A stretch of DNA of 64,000 bases from Perkinsus olseni (lineage: Eukaryota > Perkinsozoa > Perkinsida). The DNA lies in NCBI GenBank assembly GCA_013115125.1, contig JABANN010000007.1:1-64000 (forward strand), given 5' to 3'. Below, piece by piece: positions 56,773-64,000 of this stretch. Both the position numbers and the translations under genes were made by a program. Each line of letters opens with the position of its first letter. Within the stretch, counting starts at the first letter, position 1. The notes under the pieces are model-generated. The model did no database searches. It saw nothing but the letters and a program-made list of their open reading frames with translations, and was not told the DNA's origin.

Positions 56773-59700
56773 TCAATGCACCCAACGATTCCATCGACCC
56801 ACTTCAATACGAAGGCGACCTCGTTGGGCCTCTCTGAGTTGCTCTATTAACCTTTCGACCACTTCGGATACTCTTCTGCTGATCATAACACCGTCCTGTG
56901 GTGATGCGTCATGGGGCACTGCCGCCGCTGCCGTGTCTGAGGGCGGCCGTACTTCAAGTTGAACTGTCGAAGACGTGGTTCCTACCTATCCTCTCGACTT
57001 CGTCATTCATGCTGTACACGTTGGCGCTACTTGGCGCACGGGCAGGATGGTTATTTCTATCGAGGGAGGAGCGGCGTTTAGGGAGGAACTCCTCGTCCTC
57101 GGTGTACCTACTCCTTATACGTCCCAAAGGGTGTGAAGAAAGTAGAATACCATGCCATTTCAGGGTCTGGGCTGCCGGGCACTGAGCTATGAGCTGAGGA
57201 AACCCCCGTTGGGATGCTGCCGCCAAAGGATGCCTGCCGGAAACAGACAACGAGTGGCAAGAGCTGCAGCACGATGTACTGACGATAGCGATCGTGAAGT
57301 GATGATACCTGTGGCGGAGGCCCCAGAGTGGTGGAATAGGTCAAGCCCTGACTGCTGAGTGAAGCCTTGTGTAGGGCTGCTAATATATTGTTGAAGTATA
57401 GCTGCTGATCGGCCAGTACAGACTCTAGTGTTGAGCTCTGCATCTTGGAGAGGTCTTCAGCTGTGGCATCTTCGACGGCGGCCGCGGCACTGACATCATG
57501 CTCCATCAGCCGGCTACCAGCGAGTGCTTGTACGGATTACCGCAGCGTATCGAGCTCGGCCGTCGCCGAATCATGGCGTTCCTGGAGGCTCGCAAGCTCA
57601 TCCTTCGCCTCTGAGAGCCTCGCCTGCATCTGAGCCTTCTCCGAGGTATACTGAGCGAGAACTCAGTAACTAAAATCTGTGACCCAACGCCCTACCGCAG
57701 TCTCCAAGGTTCGTCGGAGGCCTTCCATCTCACTGGCGTTCGCCACTCTAATCTGCTCCTTCTCAGCCTCCCGTGCGGAAGTTTCCTCCTCAATGTGTGA
57801 TCTGAGCAACAAAGCCTATCTCTGCACCTACTTCACTTCTAACAGTCTCACTTCAAATCAGCGACCTCCGATTCTCTCGCAGAAAGGCATGCTTTGAGGT
57901 CCTCCACCGCGTGGGCGGGTCCCGCTACATCATCGAGCTTTCGCTCCGAGTCAGCAAGGGCCTGGGATATCATGGGGAACGCGGCATGTTGCTTTTCTAA
58001 ACACCTTCTTGCTGATCTCCAGATCAATCTGCTGCTGATCAGTTCTCTTACGAAGTGCCTCTATTTCTTCAAGTTGTCGGATCCCCTCGGCCCTAGCTTT
58101 CTCGTGCATTGCTCGCAACTCCTGTGTGTGCATAAAGCCATTAGGGATGACAGTGAGAGAGCTCAACGTACGGCTTCGCTGGATTCAAAGCTCTGGACGC
58201 GCTGCTCTAGATCGGCAGATCTGCTCGATAACCTCGCATTTTCTTCCTCATAAGCCGCTACAGCCTTGGCCTTGGATGCGAGCTCCTGATCCATGGAACT
58301 AGCTGTGCTCCCGACCGAACGGATGCTGAGCATCGTGAGATTGTATCACACATCCTAGGCGCGTTCTCCGCCACCCGGTAGAGCTGCTCAGGGGCTGCCA
58401 TTGCTCTCGGCGACCCTGCTCACCCAGGACTCCATGCCCAGCTCACTTCTGCTTGCTCATCCCGAATTTTCTTGCTCTCCTCAAGCGCTGCTCTCGTCTG
58501 TAATAGCTCTTTCTCGACCTTCAGGCCATGTGCTAGCTGTGATCTGATACCCTTCATCTCCTCCTTGTGTCGCTGGATCTGAGGGTATAGGATGAGAGCC
58601 CAGGGTGTGGTCCATGATGCTCATCGTGGCGATACTTCGTTGTCGGCAGTCCGTAGCTTCTCTTCCATAGCTTCCTTTTGTGCAGCCTTTTCTGTTGATA
58701 ACTTCTCAAGCTCCTCTGCATGGGTCCTATTCCCTACGATAACGGCTTCTTCAAGCCTCGATTTCGCAGATGTGAGCTCGACTAACTGCGATTGTAGGTT
58801 CGCAAGCTCGAGCCTGAGTTACAACGTCGTACGAGCCTACGCGCCGGAGAGCTTCGAGATCCTGAAGCACTTCCGCTGTTCCAACTCCTCTTCCTGCTGT
58901 TCATTGCGATCCTTCAGCTGTCTGATGTTACTCTCGGCCTCGGCGGCAGTGTTCTTGAGGCCTTCGATCGCTGCTGTGTCCTGAGAGGACTTTTGGTGTA
59001 TGTATTGGGCTCCGAATACACACCGCGTGTGATTGCTAACTGGCTCCACATGTCGCCATGTGTCCGGTCAGCAACCCACACTTTCGACGACACCTCCAAA
59101 TCTTATTCATTTGCCAGCTCGACTCGACTATTTATGGCCGGCAAATCAGGGAGAACCCTGTGGAGCACACACTCACGGCTTGTAGCTGGGCTATCCGGAC
59201 TTGACACTCTTTGAGTTCCTGCTGAGATTGCGCACTCTGCTCTTCTTGTTCTCTCAGTTGGCACCGTAGCTGCTGGCATAGAGCTGCATCTCTCTCAGCC
59301 ACCTGAACTCAGGAGAGGGGTATGAAGTTGACACCGTCAACCATACAATACCTACACTACGATCATAATATTCGAAAAAAGAGAGATCGACGAGCGGGGG
59401 CCGGCTAGAAAGACAATGGATTCGGAATAATCCCCGATCCTGCGCACCTGCTGGAAGCTTTCAGCCCGGGCTGATGTTTCCTCTAGTGACAGTTGTAGCT
59501 GCTCGACTCGGGACTCCAAACGGGCGGTTCTGCTACGCTGTTCTTCCACGAGATGTTCTTGTTTCCTTGCTTCCTGAAATAGGCCATGAAGCACGAGCTA
59601 GCCTGCTCTGTAAACCGCAAACCCAGTCAGCTTATCGAGTCTGCTCACAAAGCGAGAATTTTAACATGTAATCGAACGCCAAGTATGACTCATCCTGTAT

Positions 59701-62518
59701 GAGGCAACACAACACAGGAAATGGTGATGCGACGCTGTTCATTGCCACAACGGCAAAGTCAACAAGATTTGAGTGACAGGCAGTTTGATTGATAGGCAAG
59801 TGACAGAATCTCGTCGACGATCTCATCCTAGCTATGCCACCGCTTCCGCGTACAGTGCTAGATCCACCAGCGGTGAGTGACTGAGCTAGTTTGGCATTAT
59901 GACTCGTAATTCACGATGTTCCAATTTAGATAGTTTGACTTGAGCCAAGATGCCTATATCTCCAGTAGAGATTCTCCATCTCAGATCCCTCTGGAATCTT
60001 GTGATAATTTCGAGGTACAAATCGAGTGTCAGACTCTTCCAACTGGAGGAGTCCGCTGTCATCCGCACAGCCTCGGTCCTCTGGACAAGAGTGTCCGGTG
60101 CATCGATTGGTGATCGGGGCCTGCTTCGCATCGAACGGTGATTGAGCCCTTCTAATGTACATAGGAAAGAAACTAACCTACGGCCCACCGATAAGGCAAC
60201 CGAGGCTCCTCAAGTCAGCCGAAGCAAACACAGTCGGCCACGTCGAATGCTCTTGCTGCGGCTCAAACTCGGCTCATTGTGCTGGACTCAGAGTGCAGTC
60301 ACTCGAGCGGCTATATGAATGTAGAGTGCGTGGGGTACATGAATGTCGAATACGGAGGTGAAGTAGAGCTTTCTGGCGAGTTGAGTTGATAAAGCGTCAT
60401 CGGGCCAGCATACGTGATGAGATTTTCCTTAAAACCAGCAAAGGAGCGCGTGAAAAATCGACGGCTAATACATATGCTCTCCGGCGAGAAATGCCCTCGA
60501 CGGGTCGAAGCTTAATGAGCTCTGCCGCCATGGAGACGAAGTCAAGAATTTCCAAAATCGGATTTTGGCGACCACTCTGCTTCGCCCCTGGAGGAAGCGG
60601 CATCCATTCTCACCTCATCTCGAGTGTGCAGTGCAGTGCTCAGTTCGCTAGCTCGCGTAGTGAGCGCAGCAACTTCGGCCTTCAAGTGGGGTACTGCTCG
60701 CGCTTGTTCCTGTAATCCCTCGATCCTCTCACGGTAATCTGATACCTAGGAACAACGCATGGGAGGCGTGGTAGTGAACTTAACTCCACACCACAGTCAC
60801 GAAACGCAAAAACGCGGTCACGAAGGTCGCTCTCCGGTCCCTTTGACTTTAGGCTATGCTCACTTGGAGTGTGGTACGCGCTATGATTCGCAAGATATTC
60901 CTGGAATTACAATTTGTAGCCGTTACAACGTAACGTCTAATCTCGGACAGTAATGATGACTAAGCATCACGGTTGACAGTATCATTGCTCTTCTCACGGA
61001 TTATTTACAAGCTTATCTTCCTGCTGTCTGAGCGCTCCAGTATCCTCAGCTAACCGACGCAGCTCACCAACTTCTGATTTCGCTTCCGCTGCAGCTTCCC
61101 TGAGAGATGCACAAATGAAAAAGACCACGTTGACGTGGGTCCAAGTGAATACCACCATACCAACGAGTATTCAGACACTCGTCAGTGTGGAGTACGTTAT
61201 ACAGAACTATGGCCATTGTCTGTAAGGCTTACCTTAAGCCATTCATTTCGCTCTCCCGCATGGACAGTTCGTTCTCGAGCTGTGCAATGCGTGTAGCTGA
61301 TACTTCGGCCTCCGCTTTTGATTTCTAGGAGAGAATGAATTCCATGATACTCAACGAAAAAGTCGTTACTCTCTCCAGCTCTTTCAAAGAGTGGTCAAGC
61401 TGAGCAAGCCTCTCCCTCTCGTTGGTGTTGGTGCTTGCGCCAATTTCCAGACTTTCCAGCTTCAGATTCAGCTCACCTATTACTTTAGCCTGCGACTCCA
61501 CCTAAGAGACAGTACTCTTAAAGTCGATGACGCTGTGGCAATGCCGCAGGGCAGGGAGGCGCTTACCGTTGACGAGAGCTCGACACTGCGAGACTTCTCT
61601 TGTGCGAGCTCGTCCTTAACAATATCTACCGCAATTTCTTTCTCAGCCTGAGCGTCTCGTAACCGCTGTTCCAGGAGAAAGACTTTCTCGCCGAGTGGTG
61701 TCCCGTCCTGAAGTACGCGAAGCATACGGTAAGGTTGACACACACGTGGGTCGCCAATGATGATGCTCATCCCTCAGAAGCTTCGGAGTCAAGTAACAAC
61801 TCCATGCGGCCCTCGCTATGGCTATGAAGCCTATGATGCACATGGTGGCCAAACCGACAGGTCCTTACTCCGCCAGGTAATGGGGCGGCCTTGTGGGATA
61901 CTACGGAAGGCGAAGAGGCAACCAGAGTCGGGCCTACAAAGACTCATGCAATGCGACAGTCAACGTTTTGGATGCCGTGGATAGCGTAGAATACTAAGAG
62001 GTAACTACATGGTAGACTACTCTCGATATCATTGGTGCTCATGCTGGTGTTGTATGGGTCCTTATCCAGAGCAGGGTCACTCAACTCTTGGGGCGTGCCT
62101 GTTCTCGTTACCTAAATAGGGCCGTGATGCATCCAACGCCCCCTTGAACTTGATACTATATTGCTCACAAGGCACTCAGTAACGAGTACGCACCTGTGAG
62201 CTGCTCGGCTGAGTGACAACATCTTCGGCCACGAGGTCCTCCATGTCTAGCAGATTCACACACTTGAACATACCAACATTCTGAAGTTGGCGACAGTCTG
62301 CAATAAGTACAGCTCATGATTGAGATGCCGCTTACACTGGGGGGTCTCAACGCTGGTTCGGATTGTTGCCGTGCCCTAAGGGCTTCACCAGAGAAGAATT
62401 TGAAGTCGTCATCCTCATCATCGACGTCATGTTGATCAGGCAAGTCGAACGTTGTGGCTGATTGGGACTGACCTGGAGTTGGAGCAAAGCGATAGGAACC
62501 GAGGATACCGAGGATCAT
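56773..62518 (-). CDS. Long coiled-coil protein, many short exons
   Basis: From the start MILGILGSYRFAPTPG at 62518, an acidic N-terminal stretch (DVDDEDDDFKFFSGEAL) leads to a short exon (CRQLQNVGMFKCVNLLDM). About fifteen exons of mostly 70-200 nt follow, rich in heptads. Examples are EKVFLLEQRLRDAQAEKEI (61565-61680), YRERIEGLQEQARAVPHLK (60620-60750), HLVEEQRSRTARLESRVEQL (59445-59590), and EGIRQLEEIEALRKRTDQQQ (58030-58110). The C-terminal region has LADQQLYFNNILAALHKASL (57350-57430) and VSEVVERLIEQLREAQR (about 56820-56870), with a stop at 56773. Such proteins serve as tethers or as cytoskeletal or centrosomal scaffolds, and I cannot choose. The exons at 59590 and 60620 are separated by about 1 kb of non-coil sequence, far longer than the other introns. 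Confidence 0.7.
59600..60610. other. Insert-like stretch inside the coiled-coil gene
   Basis: No heptad coding is found here on the gene's strand. The stretch instead holds a minus-strand open frame (59886-60188; segment LTLDLYLEIITRFQRDLRW) vaguely like the start of an F-box region. It also holds a plus-strand open frame with clustered cysteines (ECSCCGSNSAHC near 60250-60285). It may be a long intron, a nested gene or an insertion. Confidence 0.4.
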
Positions 62519-62700
62519 CCACGACCCTCGACCCCGGCGACTAAGACCGACTCCAAGCTAACCTTCACGAGACTCACCCATGACCGGCCTCAGCGTTGGT
62601 GAGCTCGCCGGCGGTGCCCCAGAGAAGAACCTACAAAGGAGACGCTGTGTATATTCTCATTGCAAGGGTTGGAGGGAAGAAGAGTGGATGCCCAGGTAAT

Positions 62701-63024
62701 CTACCAGTCATCCTTGGACTGCTGTGCTGCTTTCTTTTTTGCTAATAAAGCATTACGTTTCTCCTCCTTCAGTTGCTTGGCGGATACGCCAACCGGAGAG
62801 GCTTTCGGAACCGGCGAAGCTTTTTTCCGGAATTGAGCCAACAGTCCCTGGAACAGACCTACTCCACGGCTAAGGCCCATCCTCTCTGATAGTGGTATTA
62901 CCTCATCAATTATCCCTTCATGATAGTTCCACAGTAATCCACAATCTCGACATTTCTCCTTCTTAAACGTATTAGATACAAACTGAGTACACCCTTGTGT
63001 ATTAGGCTGAAGGGCCTGATCCAT
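62701..63024 (-). CDS. Small Cys/His motif protein
   Basis: This single exon of 107 residues starts MDQALQPNTQGC at 63024. Residues 12-35 form a likely zinc knuckle, with C12, C25, C28 and H35 in FKKEKCRDCGLLWNYHEG. Similar C-x(2)-C-x(6)-H pieces occur in many protist proteins as short binding modules. The C-terminal half is Lys/Ala-rich (KQLKEEKRNALLAKKKAAQQ), probably a charged helix, and ends DDW. It has its own stop at 62701-62703 and lies about 180 bp upstream of the coiled-coil gene on the same strand, so it could also be a mis-split first exon of that gene. No function is assigned. Confidence 0.6.
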   Translation of the reverse strand: MDQALQPNTQGCTQFVSNTFKKEKCRDCGLLWNYHEGIIDEVIPLSERMGLSRGVGLFQGLLAQFRKKASPVPKASPVGVSAKQLKEEKRNALLAKKKAAQQSKDDW

Positions 63025-63154
63025 TGATGGCCGGGGAGGAGAAACAGAAAAAGGCCTACTACCGTGCCCGCTGCTGAAGGTTACGCCGACACCACTAGTG
63101 ACAACTCAATAAACCACACAGTGGAAATCAGAGAACAATGACGTATTTACAGTA

Positions 63155-64000
63155 CTATGGCAATGACCCTGCACAGTCACTTAGCGCAATGCGCTCCCGA
63201 ATCTGTTTGTATGATGCAATAGCTTCACGTATTCTCGGGGCAACCTCCCTGGACCAAACGTCCCGGTCCTTCTCTGTCATGTCGGAGCCCCACAGCTTGG
63301 CAACTGCATTGTATGGAACATCTTCGAATAGATGACATAGTAGAGAGAACGGTGAGTCGCCACTGTACGAGACGATCCTGTCCAGGAGAGCTGTACGCCT
63401 CGGGCTCTGAGCATCGATATTCACCACCGTAACTTGAGAACGGTAGAGAGTACCGTCCTCGGAGCTTCGACCGACAGGTCTCACTAACCATAAAATGCCG
63501 GGATTCTTCAGCATACGGGACACGGACCAGAGCAGACTTTCCGGAGGCCTCAGTGAGGATAGTGCTAAGCATTTGAACTTCGGGAAGGCCATCGAGCGAA
63601 AGATGGTATCCACGTCGTCGATGGTCCAGATGTTCGGATCGGAGTCCTCCCGTAGGTGGATAAAACTCTCTAGTTCGGTCCTTTGTATCAACATCAGGCA
63701 AGCGGCCCTGCTGATACGGCCTTGTAGATTCAAAATACGTAGCCGTGGCATCACTGGGAAAGTGGTTACCCGCAGATCAGGGTCACAACGCAACGTTAGC
63801 CTGATAAGGGAATGCTTATTCCTTCTTGCCAGAGTATCAAACGCTTTCAGGGTCGATTCTGCCTTCGAGCACTTCAGAGCTCTCCTAGGAGGTACATTGT
63901 TCTCCCGTGGGCCGCATATAAAATCCAATTTCGAGAGGCCAGAGAACATCGTGGATATCTTCGTAGCCAGATCTGCGGAGCCTACTCTCCTCGGATTGAA
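63155..64000 (-). CDS. LRR/F-box-like protein, 5' part cut by the window edge
   Basis: The frame is open from the right edge (about residue FNPRRVGSADLATKIS) to a stop at 63155, about 280 codons, so the N-terminus is outside the window. Leucine-patterned strands (SLIRLTLRCDPDLRV, PRLRILNLQGRISRA, FKCLALSSLRPPESLL) resemble irregular leucine-rich repeats of F-box/LRR proteins, which select substrates for ubiquitination. The C-terminal part is helical (DRDVWSREVAPRIREAIAS). No F-box is visible in the included part. The internal ATG near 63949 is probably not the true start, because the frame continues upstream without a stop. Confidence 0.6.
   Translation of the reverse strand, partial: FNPRRVGSADLATKISTMFSGLSKLDFICGPRENNVPPRRALKCSKAESTLKAFDTLARRNKHSLIRLTLRCDPDLRVTTFPVMPRLRILNLQGRISRAACLMLIQRTELESFIHLREDSDPNIWTIDDVDTIFRSMAFPKFKCLALSSLRPPESLLWSVSRMLKNPGILWLVRPVGRSSEDGTLYRSQVTVVNIDAQSPRRTALLDRIVSYSGDSPFSLLCHLFEDVPYNAVAKLWGSDMTEKDRDVWSREVAPRIREAIASYKQIRERIALSDCAGSLP

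Overview
The window is nuclear DNA of a protist with compact, intron-rich genes, near 50% GC, with genes closely spaced on both strands. My best assignment is a perkinsid (Perkinsus or a relative) or another dinoflagellate-line alveolate. Three observations support this. A near-perfect copy of the dinozoan trans-splicing leader (CCGTAGCCATCTTGGCT plus flanking bases, 21 of 22 as I remember the leader) lies at 1492-1513 on the minus strand. There is an alveolate-style calcium-dependent kinase. The introns I could phase by eye are GT-AG and mostly 38-90 nt. The species assignment is inference; the gene families below are read from the sequence.

Layout. Positions 1-3560 are repeat-rich: minisatellites, palindromic repeats, and a candidate unclassified mobile element of about 2 kb bounded by a roughly 65-bp direct repeat. 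This element encloses the leader copy, an AT-rich hairpin island and a decayed reading frame. Positions 3560-6600 are gene-poor, with one unrecognised gene. From 6603 to 37623 almost all genes are on the minus strand: CDPK-like kinase, an RG-rich hypothetical protein, wax ester synthase/DGAT, VPS15, glucosidase II alpha, a hypothetical gene, an S28 peptidase, a KH protein, SERINC and a ZIP transporter. One PKA regulatory-subunit gene in this block is on the plus strand. From 38129 to 48093 genes are on the plus strand: TRM13 tRNA methyltransferase, an unresolved gene and a TMF1-like golgin. Then come a minus-strand scaffold-like gene with repeated TQTP motifs, a plus-strand SLC35F6-like transporter, and a minus-strand block of a cyclin-like fragment, a putative mitochondrial protein, a long coiled-coil protein, a small Cys/His protein and a protein cut by the right edge.

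Functional themes. Several genes serve the endomembrane system: VPS15 (with VPS34 in PI3P synthesis, autophagy and endosomal sorting), glucosidase II alpha (ER N-glycan trimming), TMF1-like golgin (Golgi tethering), SERINC, SLC35F6-like and ZIP carriers, and an S28 peptidase that is probably lysosomal or secreted. Calcium and cAMP signalling are represented by the CDPK and PKA-R. These are housekeeping neighbours rather than an operon, and no co-regulation is visible.

The most unusual items are the TQTP-repeat protein (49152-51940), which looks like a multivalent dynein light chain LC8 ligand; the leader-bearing, direct-repeat-bounded element near the left end; a PKA-R whose inhibitor site has lost one of its two arginines; and an unexplained insert of about 1 kb inside the coiled-coil gene. 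No tRNA, rRNA or CRISPR was found. Exon boundaries in the large genes are approximate; the coordinates given are gene spans from start codon to stop codon.
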